This document shows positions 44,301-51,115 of a stretch of DNA of 64,000 bases, in pieces; position 1 is the first letter of the stretch; the number at the start of each line of letters is the position of its first letter. The stretch is from NCBI RefSeq assembly GCF_003217095.1, contig NZ_QJSR01000002.1, forward strand, positions 186,001-250,000. The letters run 5' to 3'. This DNA comes from Rhizobium sp. PP-CC-3A-592 (lineage in GTDB: Bacteria > Pseudomonadota > Alphaproteobacteria > Rhizobiales > Rhizobiaceae). The translations under genes and the position numbers were made by a program. The notes beneath the pieces are model-generated. The model was not told the origin of the DNA, did no database searches, and saw only the letters and a list, made by a program, of their open reading frames with translations.

Positions 44301-44718
44301 TCTGGATCGCCTGCCCCTCGACATCGACCTTGGCGACGATCGGCTCCTCGATGCCGGCCGGCAGGTCGCCGCGGATGCGGTCGATCGCGTCCTTGGTGTC
44401 CTGCACCGCCTGGTTGGTCGGGATCTCGATCTCGAACTGGACGGCGGTCGTCGACAGGCCGTCGGTGATGGTGGAGGTGACGTGCTTGACCCCGGCGATG
44501 CCGGCCACGGCATCCTCGATCTCCTTGGTGACCTGCGTTTCCAGCTCGGCAGGGGCTGCGCCGCTCTGCGACACGGCGATGGAGACGATGGGCACGTCGA
44601 TATTGGGGAAGCGCGTGATCGGCAGCGTGTTGAACGACTGATAGCCGAGGAACATCAGCAGCACGAAGGTGAGGATCGGTGCGATCGGATTTCGAATGGC
44701 CCAGGCCGAAAAGTTCAT
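41395..44718 (-). CDS. RND efflux transporter permease (AcrB/MexB-like, Hydrophobe/Amphiphile family)
   Basis: A 1107-residue inner-membrane proton-driven exporter. N-terminal [27 protein letters not shown] opens the first helix. The proton-relay aspartates are in [17 protein letters not shown]. The second half repeats the layout with [29 protein letters not shown]. The porter loops ([27 protein letters not shown]) are standard for heavy-metal or multidrug RND. I chose ATG 44718, since the upstream codons are not RND-like. The adaptor gene lies 13 bp upstream. No outer-membrane channel gene is present. Confidence 0.92.
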   Translation of the reverse strand: [1107 protein letters not shown]

Positions 44719-44731
44719 GGCGGGTCGATCC

Positions 44732-45988
44732 TCAGTTGGTGGCCGTCTTGTCGATGGGGACTGCTGCCTTGACCGGGGTGATGCGGTCGCCGTCGCGGAC
44801 ATAGGCGCCGGCCTTGGCCACGACCTCGTCGCCATCGCTGAGTCCAGAGAGGATCTCGATATAGCGGCCGTCCTGAATGCCCGTCTCGACGCGTGCCATC
44901 TCGACCACGCCGTCGCGCACCTTGCGCACCACGGTTTCGGTCTTGCCGCTGGTCACGGCGGTGAGCGGCAGGGCCAGCGCCTGCTTTTCCTCGATCGTGA
45001 TGTCGGCGTTCGCATACATGCCCACACGCGCCCTTTCCGGCTCGGCGATGCTGATGAAGACGGTGCCGAGGCGGGTGTCGGCGTCTACGGTCGGCGAGAT
45101 CAGGCGGATCGTGCCGTTGAGCGTGACGCTGCTATCTGCAAGCTTCAGCTTGGCCTTCTGCCCGACTGCGAGCTTCAGGAGATCGCTTTCCGAGACGTCT
45201 GCCCGCATTTCCACCGCGCCGTCGCGGATGATGGTGAAGAGCGGCTGGCCGGAGCCCGCGGCAATGGCGCCGACCTTGGCTGTCCGTGCCGAGACCACGC
45301 CGGCGACGGGCGCCTTGATGACGGTGCGGGCGAGGCGGAGATCGACATCGGAGATCTGGGCTTCGACGACCTTGATGTCGGACTGCGCGACCGCGATCAG
45401 TTGCTCGGCGGAATTGACGCGGGCGAGCGCGGCGGCAGCGGCCGCTTCCGTCTGGTCGGCAAGCGCTGTCGAGACGGAGCCGGCTTCCTTGAGCTTGGCA
45501 TTGCGGGCGGAGACGCGGACGGCCTCCTGCGCATTGGCCTGTGCTTCCACCAGCTGCGCCTGGTACTGGGCAAGCGAGGCGCGAGCCCTGGCAAGGTTCG
45601 CCTCGTTCTCGCTGCGGGTCAGCAGCAGAGCGTCGTCGTTCAGTGTGGCCATGGTGCCGTCGGCCTTGACGGTATCGCCGATATCAACGGCGAGACTGCG
45701 GATCGACAGGCCTTCGACCAGCGGCTGCACGAAGGTTTCCTCGACGGCCTGGATGGTTCCCGTTGCGATGACACGGTCGATGACCGTCCGTATTTCGGCT
45801 TTGGTGACGACGATGGAGGGGTAGGCGGTGTCGGGCGCTGTTTGTGTCTCCGTTTTGGCCGGCGTTGCGTCCTGCGCCAGGGCCTCGCGCGTCAAGACGG
45901 GCGCCGCCGCCAGCAGAAGCGCTGTCAGAAGTGTGGGAACCCGCGCAGCCGTGCGCATGCCGTTTGCAAACGTACCTTCACCAGCCAT
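44732..45988 (-). CDS. RND efflux periplasmic adaptor subunit
   Basis: A 418-residue membrane-fusion protein with an N-terminal signal peptide (TALLLAAAPVLTREALAQ). The lipoyl half-motifs and helical hairpin are clear: FVQPLVEGLSIRSLAVDIGDTVKADGTMATLNDDALLL and ARTVIKAPVAGVVSARTAKVGAIAAGSGQPLF. The hairpin contains RASLAQYQAQLVEAQANAQEA, a coiled coil. The ATG at 45988 has GAGG upstream. It pairs with the RND permease 13 bp downstream. No repressor gene lies next to it, so regulation is not visible. Confidence 0.91.
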   Translation of the reverse strand: MAGEGTFANGMRTAARVPTLLTALLLAAAPVLTREALAQDATPAKTETQTAPDTAYPSIVVTKAEIRTVIDRVIATGTIQAVEETFVQPLVEGLSIRSLAVDIGDTVKADGTMATLNDDALLLTRSENEANLARARASLAQYQAQLVEAQANAQEAVRVSARNAKLKEAGSVSTALADQTEAAAAAALARVNSAEQLIAVAQSDIKVVEAQISDVDLRLARTVIKAPVAGVVSARTAKVGAIAAGSGQPLFTIIRDGAVEMRADVSESDLLKLAVGQKAKLKLADSSVTLNGTIRLISPTVDADTRLGTVFISIAEPERARVGMYANADITIEEKQALALPLTAVTSGKTETVVRKVRDGVVEMARVETGIQDGRYIEILSGLSDGDEVVAKAGAYVRDGDRITPVKAAVPIDKTATN

Positions 45989-46229
45989 CGGCCCGTCCTC
46001 ACTGTCGAAATCTGCTGAAAGGCGACCGTGCCGCCTTGCCGCCCCGTCATCTCGCGGCACGCGCCACGCCCCCGCGGCACTGCACCCTTGAGCGTCTATA
46101 CCATCATCCCGTGTCGGATGCTTGTCGAAATGGAGGCGACGGCCGGCATCACACGTCGCCGAAGCCGCGCAAATGTGGCGGTCTTTACGGTATATGGCGT
46201 CGAGATCAGGCATTTTTCAGGCAGAACGC

Positions 46230-46253
46230 AAAACGCGCGACCGAAGCCGCGCG
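46230..46253 (-). terminator. Intrinsic terminator with UUCG tetraloop
   Basis: On the minus strand CGCGCGGC-TTCG-GTCGCGCG forms an 8-bp stem (one G-U) with a UUCG loop, then TTTT. It lies 27 bp after the stop of the substrate-binding-protein gene and should end the pyrimidine/ureide operon. Confidence 0.82.
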
Positions 46254-46279
46254 CTGCCGAATGTTCTCGTGTTGCGGGC

Positions 46280-47272
46280 CTACTTCAGGGCTGCATCGGT
46301 GATCTCGTGCGTCCAGGCGCCGGCCGGCTCCTTGGTGATCACGGGGTCGGAACCGCCCTTCATGAGGGATGCGACGGTGCGAGTGTAGTCGCCTTCATCC
46401 AGTGCGCCGTTGGAGCCGGCGGTGAGCTTGGCGATCTCGCCCATCATGCGCTTCTGGTGCTCTTCGGTCTGGGCGCCCGTGGCGTCGTTTTCGAGCACAA
46501 TGCCGGCGGCTTCGTCCACATGCTCCTCGGCATATTTCCAGCCCTTCATGGAGGCGCGGACGAACTTGACCATCTTGTCCTTGAAGGCCGGGTCCTTCAG
46601 CTTGTCTTCGAGCACGTAAAGGCCGTCTTCCAGCGTCGCGACGCCCTGATCCTCGTACTTGAAGGTCACGAGATCCTCCGGCTTGATGCCCGCGTCGAGA
46701 ACCTGACCGTATTCGTTATAGGTCATGGTGGAGATGCAGGCGGCCTGCTTCTGGATCAGCGGATCGACGTTGAAGCCCTGCTTCAGCACGGTCACGCCCT
46801 CCGGCCCGCCATCCGTCTTCAGGCCGAGCTGGCTCATCCAGGAGAGGAACGGATATTCGTTGCCGAAGAACCAGACGCCGAGCGTCTTGCCCTTGAAATC
46901 GGCCGGGGTCGCGACGCCGCTCTCCTTGAGGCAGGTCAGCATCATGCCGGATTTCTTGAAAGGCTGGGCGATGTTGACGAGGGCGACGCCCTTTTCCCGG
47001 GTGGCGAGTGCCGACGGCATCCAGTCGACCACGACATCGGCGCCGCCGCCGGCGATGACCTGCGGCGGTGCGATATCCGGGCCGCCCGGCTTGATCTCGA
47101 CGTCGAGACCTTCTTCTTCGTAGAAGCCCTTGTCCTTGGCGACGTAGTAGCCGGCGAACTGGGCCTGCGTGACCCATTTCAGCTGCAGCGTTACCTTGTC
47201 TGCCGCCATGGCGTCGAAGGCGGCCAGCGTCAGCGCGCTGGACATGAGAAGCGATGCGATTGTCCGTTTCAT
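46280..47272 (-). CDS. ABC transporter substrate-binding protein (NMT1/THI5-like)
   Basis: A 330-residue periplasmic binding protein. The signal peptide is MKRTIASLLMSSALTLAAFDAMA, then DKVTLQLKWVTQAQFAGYYVAKDKGFYEEEGLDVEI and PPQVIAGGGADVVVDWMPSALATRE, the NMT1/THI5 signature shared with pyrimidine and thiamine-precursor binding proteins. Length is normal. The last gene of the operon, it follows two permease genes. Because the operon carries dihydropyrimidinase and a Zn amidohydrolase, its ligand is probably a pyrimidine, dihydropyrimidine or ureido acid (inference). Confidence 0.9.
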   Translation of the reverse strand: MKRTIASLLMSSALTLAAFDAMAADKVTLQLKWVTQAQFAGYYVAKDKGFYEEEGLDVEIKPGGPDIAPPQVIAGGGADVVVDWMPSALATREKGVALVNIAQPFKKSGMMLTCLKESGVATPADFKGKTLGVWFFGNEYPFLSWMSQLGLKTDGGPEGVTVLKQGFNVDPLIQKQAACISTMTYNEYGQVLDAGIKPEDLVTFKYEDQGVATLEDGLYVLEDKLKDPAFKDKMVKFVRASMKGWKYAEEHVDEAAGIVLENDATGAQTEEHQKRMMGEIAKLTAGSNGALDEGDYTRTVASLMKGGSDPVITKEPAGAWTHEITDAALK

Positions 47273-47302
47273 GTATGTTCCCTTTGTTATCGTTCGTCTT
47301 TT

Positions 47303-48166
47303 TTACGCCCGTCCACCGCGGACGGACGGATGCCAGAAGGTGACGACGCGTTCCACCAGCGCCACCACACCATAAAACACTGACCCGGCCAAAGCCGCGA
47401 CACCGATTTCCGCCCAGACCATGTCTACATTCATGCGCCCGACCTCGGTGGAGATGCGAAAGCCCATGCCGACGATCGGCGTGCCGAAAAACTCCGCAAC
47501 GATGGCACCGATCAGCGCCAGCGTCGAGTTGATCTTCAGCGCGTTGAAGATGAAGGGCCAGGCGGCCGGCAGCCGGAGCTTGACCAGCGTCTGGAACCAG
47601 GATGCCGCATAGGTCTGCATCAGGTCCTTCTCCATGCTGCTTGCGGCGGCAAGCCCGGTCACCGTGTTCACCAGCATGGGAAAGAACGTCATGATGACGA
47701 CGACGGCGACCTTGGAGGGCCAGTCGAAGCCGAACCACATGACCATGATCGGAGCGATGCCGACGACGGGCAGGGCGGAGACGAAATTGCCGAGCGGCAG
47801 CAGGCCCTTCTGCAGGAAGGGCGAGCGATCGATGGCGATGGCGACGAGGAAGCCGAGCCCGCAGCCGGCGACATAGCCGGTGAGCACGGATTTGAGGAAG
47901 GTCTGGCGGAAATCCGCCCAGAGCGTCGGCAGCGACGAGATGAGGCGCGTCCAGATCATGGAGGGTGGCGGCAGCAGGACGGCCGGCACGGCAAAGCCGC
48001 GCACGAAGCCTTCCCAGAGGACGAGCAGGCTGACGCCGAAGAGGACCGGCACGACGAGGCGGATCATGCGCTCTGCGGCTTTCGATGTGGGTTTCCGGCG
48101 GACGAGCCATTCGTTGAGCGCCCAGGCGGCGAGCCAGAAGAGGATGGCGGGGAGGATGGCGTTCAT
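47303..48166 (-). CDS. ABC transporter permease (nitrate/taurine/pyrimidine type)
   Basis: A 287-residue inner-membrane permease of the binding-protein-dependent type. It has about six helices (AILFWLAAWALNEW, LVVPVLFGVSLLVLWEGF and others) and the cytoplasmic EAA-type loop, here AASSMEKDLMQTYAASWFQTLVKLRLPAAWPFIFNALKINSTLALIGAIVAEFF. It pairs with the adjacent permease, whose stop overlaps its start by 4 bp. The substrate-binding protein lies 30 bp downstream. Transport function is clear; the substrate is inferred from neighbours. Confidence 0.91.
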   Translation of the reverse strand: MNAILPAILFWLAAWALNEWLVRRKPTSKAAERMIRLVVPVLFGVSLLVLWEGFVRGFAVPAVLLPPPSMIWTRLISSLPTLWADFRQTFLKSVLTGYVAGCGLGFLVAIAIDRSPFLQKGLLPLGNFVSALPVVGIAPIMVMWFGFDWPSKVAVVVIMTFFPMLVNTVTGLAAASSMEKDLMQTYAASWFQTLVKLRLPAAWPFIFNALKINSTLALIGAIVAEFFGTPIVGMGFRISTEVGRMNVDMVWAEIGVAALAGSVFYGVVALVERVVTFWHPSVRGGRA

Positions 48167-49035
48167 GGGCGGGCTCCCATGCGGCGCAACACCGCGCTGT
48201 GGGCCGCGCCGACGATGAGAACGAGGATGGCGGCAAGGCCGGCGGCCATGAACAGCGCCGACCAGATCTGCACCGTCTGCCCGTAATAGGACCCGGCCAG
48301 CAGGCGCGCGCCGAGGCCTGCGACAGCACCTGTCGGCAATTCGCCGACGATGGCCCCGACCAGCGAGATCGCCACCGCCACCTTCAGCGAGGTGAACAGA
48401 TAGGGCATGGAGGCCGGCCAGCGGAGCTTCCAGAACAGCTGCGAGGGGCTGGCATTGTAGGTACGCATCAGGTCGAGCTGGATCTGCTCGGGACTGCGCA
48501 GGCCCTTCACCATGCCGACGGCAATCGGGAAGAAGGAGAGATAGGTCGAGATCAGCGCCTTCGGCAGCAGGCCGGAAATGCCGATGGCGTTCAGCACGAC
48601 GATGATCATTGGGGCGATGGCGAGGATCGGGATGGTCTGGCTGGCGATGATCCAGGGCATCAGCGAGCGATCCATCGCCCTGTTATGCACGATGCCGACG
48701 GCAAGCGTTATGCCGAGCAGCGTGCCGAGCCCGAAGCCGACGAGCGTGGCCGAGAGCGTGATCCAGGCGTGGTAGACGAGGCTGCGCTTGGAGGTCACCG
48801 GCTTGTTGATGGTGGTGTCCCAGAGCTCTGATATCACCTGATGCGGTGCTGGCAGAACAGGCCGCGCCTGCGCCATCGTCCGCGGCACGATTTCCGAAAA
48901 GGTGATGGTGGTGCCCGCCCGGGCGGCGGTGTCGCGCTCGAACGGCGCGTTGAGGTAGACGGCGGCGGCGTACCAGAACACGAGGAGGGCTGAGAGAATG
49001 GTGAGGACGGGGAGGATTTTTTCGCGCGTGGTCAT
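48163..49035 (-). CDS. ABC transporter permease (paired with 47303-48166)
   Basis: A 290-residue inner-membrane permease with the same EAA-type loop (LRSPEQIQLDLMRTYNASPSQLFWKLRWPASMPYLFTSLKVAVAISLVGAIVGEL). It has an N-terminal helix (VLTILSALLVFWYAAAVYL) and a periplasmic loop rich in proline. Its stop overlaps the next permease by 4 bp. Upstream (higher coordinate) is the repeat/DUF559 segment that splits it from the ATPase gene, so in effect it starts a second transcription segment of the operon. It probably imports pyrimidine-type compounds. Confidence 0.9.
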   Translation of the reverse strand: MTTREKILPVLTILSALLVFWYAAAVYLNAPFERDTAARAGTTITFSEIVPRTMAQARPVLPAPHQVISELWDTTINKPVTSKRSLVYHAWITLSATLVGFGLGTLLGITLAVGIVHNRAMDRSLMPWIIASQTIPILAIAPMIIVVLNAIGISGLLPKALISTYLSFFPIAVGMVKGLRSPEQIQLDLMRTYNASPSQLFWKLRWPASMPYLFTSLKVAVAISLVGAIVGELPTGAVAGLGARLLAGSYYGQTVQIWSALFMAAGLAAILVLIVGAAHSAVLRRMGARP

Positions 49036-49075
49036 AGGTAGGGCACCCCGGTGGTGATGGGGTGATGAAAGAAGG

Positions 49076-49117
49076 CCCTCTCTGGGCTGCCGCCCATCTC
49101 CCCCACAAGGGGGGAGA
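49076..49117 (-). repeat. Palindromic repeat, family 1, reverse copy (pair 1)
   Basis: CCCTCTCTGGGCTGCCGCCC followed by ATCTCCCCCACAAGGGGGGAGA: the reverse complement form of the repeat also found in the urtD-urtE gap. It forms two hairpins and faces a forward copy 80 bp on. The two together make a composite about 170 bp long on the lower-coordinate side of the DUF559 gene. Confidence 0.82.
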
Positions 49118-49197
49118 CCTGCAGGTGGCTGCCGATCGCCCTGTTTTGCGCAAACTCACTCTGGATGCCGATGGTGAGAGAAAGACCTCGCCGCACG

Positions 49198-49242
49198 TCT
49201 TCTCCCCCCTTGTGGGGGAGATGGCCGGCAGGCCAGAGAGGG
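49198..49242 (+). repeat. Palindromic repeat, family 1, forward copy (pair 1)
   Basis: TCTTCTCCCCCCTTGTGGGG, GAGATGGCCGGCAGGCCAGAGAGGG. It is the forward partner of 49076-49117. It lies 20 bp from the DUF559 stop codon (49262). Confidence 0.82.
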
Positions 49243-49261
49243 TGTTTCTTTCGAACAGGCA

Positions 49262-49645
49262 TCACGACGCTCCCACCTCGGCAAGAAGCTCGGCAATCTT
49301 GCTTTCGATCAGCAGCGTTACATGATCCGGGTTGTCGACGATCTGATCGTTGTCGAAGCGGAGGACATTGAAGCCCTGTTGGATCATGAAGGCGTCGCGG
49401 CGCCGAGCGTGTTGTTTTCCCGCGTCGGTCTCGTGGCTGTCACCATCGGCTTCGATGACGATGCGGGCGGATAGCCACGCGAAGTCGGCGATGTAGGGGC
49501 CGATGGGCGTTTCGCGCCGGAAGCGGGCGCCGCGGGGGTGGAAATCCCGCAGGATGTTCCACATGATTTGCTCGGCCTTGGTGCGTTCCCGACGGAGACG
49601 CTTGGCGCGGGTTCGGGTGAGAGGGGTGATGTTGGAATGGGCCAT
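49262..49645 (-). CDS. DUF559 domain protein (restriction-endonuclease-like)
   Basis: A 127-residue protein with a DUF559 core (RRERTKAEQIMWNILRDFHPRGARFRRETPIGPYIADFAWLSARIVIEADGDSHET). The PIGPYIADFAWLSARIVIEADGDSH stretch carries the D and E-x-D residues of a PD-(D/E)xK-like fold, related to Vsr-type nucleases. I chose ATG 49645 because the family begins there. Upstream in-frame codons run through a palindromic repeat. It lies between two paired palindromic repeats and separates the ABC permeases from the ATPase. Role unknown; could be a mobile or repeat-associated nuclease. Confidence 0.86.
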   Translation of the reverse strand: MAHSNITPLTRTRAKRLRRERTKAEQIMWNILRDFHPRGARFRRETPIGPYIADFAWLSARIVIEADGDSHETDAGKQHARRRDAFMIQQGFNVLRFDNDQIVDNPDHVTLLIESKIAELLAEVGAS

Positions 49646-49694
49646 GGTTCGGGTGGTCCCGGTGAGGCGGTTGTGGTGGTTTGGGGAAAGAAGG

Positions 49695-49736
49695 CCCTCT
49701 CTGGCCTGCCGGCCATCTCCCCCACAAGGGGGGAGA
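49695..49736 (-). repeat. Palindromic repeat, family 1, reverse copy (pair 2)
   Basis: CCCTCTCTGGCCTGCCGGCC followed by ATCTCCCCCACAAGGGGGGAGA, 49 bp upstream of the DUF559 start. The same family as 49076-49117. It shares the preceding AAAGAAGG with that copy, so the unit extends a few bases beyond the hairpins. Confidence 0.82.
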
Positions 49737-49857
49737 GGACTCGTGGCCTGCTCCCTGATCCATTTTCGATGTGCAGTGCGGAGCGCATGCTGCCACATGT
49801 GAAGACAGTTCAGTAAAATTCTAAACCCGCTTTGTGGAGTGGAAAGCCCGCTCCAAG

Positions 49858-49902
49858 TCTTCTCCCCCCTTGTCGGGGAGATGCCCGGCAGGGCAGAGAG
49901 GG
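49858..49902 (+). repeat. Palindromic repeat, family 1, forward copy (pair 2)
   Basis: TCTTCTCCCCCCTTGTCGGG, GAGATGCCCGGCAGGGCAGAGAGGG, then CCTTCCTTC. It faces the reverse copy 121 bp away. The pair lies between the DUF559 gene and the ABC ATPase stop (49932). Its first-hairpin loop differs slightly (TTGTC) from the other copies. Confidence 0.82.
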
Positions 49903-49931
49903 CCTTCCTTCTTTCCTCCCACAACCCCACG

Positions 49932-50780
49932 CTACTCGTCATAGCTATGCCCCGCCCGCAACCCATCCCGAACCCGGCTGGCGATCTCCAGAAACTCCGG
50001 TGTCTCGCGGATATCCAGCGGGCGCTCCCGCGGCAATGTCGACTCGATGACGTCGGTGATCCGGCCCGGCCGCGGGCTCATGACGACGATCCTGGTGGAG
50101 AGGTAGACGGCCTCGGGGATCGAGTGGGTGACGAAGCAGATGGTCTTTTCGGTGCGCGCCCAGAGTTCGAGGAGCTGCTCGTTCAGGTGGTCGCGGACGA
50201 TTTCGTCGAGCGCGCCGAAAGGCTCGTCCATCAGCAGGAGATCGGCGTCGAAGGCGAGCGCGCGGGCGATGGAGGCGCGTTGCTGCATGCCGCCGGAGAG
50301 CTGCCAGGGGAATTTCTTGCCGAAGCCGGAGAGGTTGACCAGCGCAAGCGTGCGCTCGATCCGCGCCCGCTTCTCGGCCTCACTATAGCCCATGATCTCC
50401 AGCGGCAGGGCGATGTTCTGCTCGATCGTGCGCCAGGGATAAAGGGCTGCGGCCTGGAAGACGTAGCCGTAGGAGCGGTTCTTGCGCGCGTCCTCGGGCG
50501 TCGTGCCGTTGACGGTGATGGTGCCAGCGGTCGGCTTTTCCAGATCCGCGATGACGCGCAGGAACGTGGTCTTACCGCAGCCGGACGGGCCGATGAAGGA
50601 GACGAAATCGCCCTTGCGGACGTCGAGATTGACACCCGTCAACGCGGTGACCGGGCCGTCGTCTGTCTTGAAGGTGAGGCCGAGATCCCGGGCGGATACG
50701 ACGGAACGGGTATTCGGGGACCCGGTCTTCGGGGCGAGGGCATCTTGTATCATCTGCGGCATTGCGAAAGCGGTCCCCAT
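49932..50780 (-). CDS. ABC transporter ATP-binding protein (nitrate/taurine type)
   Basis: A 282-residue cytoplasmic ATPase of the NrtD/SsuB/TauB group. Walker A GPSGCGKTT, Q-loop YGYVFQAAALYPWRTIEQNI, signature QLSGGMQQRASIARAL, Walker B LLLMDEPFGALDEIVRD, switch H in CFVTHSIPEAV. I chose ATG 50780 because AAGGA lies upstream. ATGs at 50762 and 50753 are possible shorter starts. It overlaps the small secreted protein by about 30 bp in another frame. It should energise the two permeases beyond the DUF559 segment. Confidence 0.9.
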   Translation of the reverse strand: MGTAFAMPQMIQDALAPKTGSPNTRSVVSARDLGLTFKTDDGPVTALTGVNLDVRKGDFVSFIGPSGCGKTTFLRVIADLEKPTAGTITVNGTTPEDARKNRSYGYVFQAAALYPWRTIEQNIALPLEIMGYSEAEKRARIERTLALVNLSGFGKKFPWQLSGGMQQRASIARALAFDADLLLMDEPFGALDEIVRDHLNEQLLELWARTEKTICFVTHSIPEAVYLSTRIVVMSPRPGRITDVIESTLPRERPLDIRETPEFLEIASRVRDGLRAGHSYDE

Positions 50781-51115
50781 GTGGTGCCGTCCTTGAAACG
50801 GATCGTGTAGCCCTTCGCGCCCTCGTCGAGCGCGACGGTTTCCTTCGGGCCGACCTCGCCTTCGGCGTCGCACTGGGTGCGGATGGTAAAGCCGGACGCG
50901 GTTTTCGCTGCCGTTCCCTCGAACTGGCAATAGGCCGTGGCGGTGGTGATGCCTTCATCGTTGAGGAGGAAGAAGGCGTCGGCGCCGCTCGATTCCCCGG
51001 TCTTGGCGTAGAGGCAGCCTTCCGCATTGCCATAGGCCCCGTCGAGAAAACTGGGTGCGGCGATGCTGACGCCGGAGACGCAGCCGCAGGCGGCAAAGAG
51101 CGCAAGGGCGCGCAT
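50750..51115 (-). CDS. Small secreted cysteine-containing protein
   Basis: A 121-residue protein with a signal peptide (MRALALFAACGCVSGVSIAA). Mature cysteines at 34, 63, 82 and 119 could make two disulfides. Segments SFLDGAYGNAEGCLYAKTGESSGADAFFLLNDEGI and GTTWGPLSQCRR frame a short beta-rich domain. I do not recognise a family. Its ATG overlaps the dihydropyrimidinase stop (TGATG) and its end overlaps the ATPase gene by about 30 bp, so it is translationally coupled to both. It could help the periplasmic part of the importer, but there is no direct support. Confidence 0.72.
   Translation of the reverse strand: MRALALFAACGCVSGVSIAAPSFLDGAYGNAEGCLYAKTGESSGADAFFLLNDEGITTATAYCQFEGTAAKTASGFTIRTQCDAEGEVGPKETVALDEGAKGYTIRFKDGTTWGPLSQCRR

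Noticed and set aside
49076-49902. Insertion-sequence ends around the DUF559 gene
   Set aside because: No transposase or target duplication could be seen. The repeats are palindromic intergenic elements rather than simple terminal inverted repeats.
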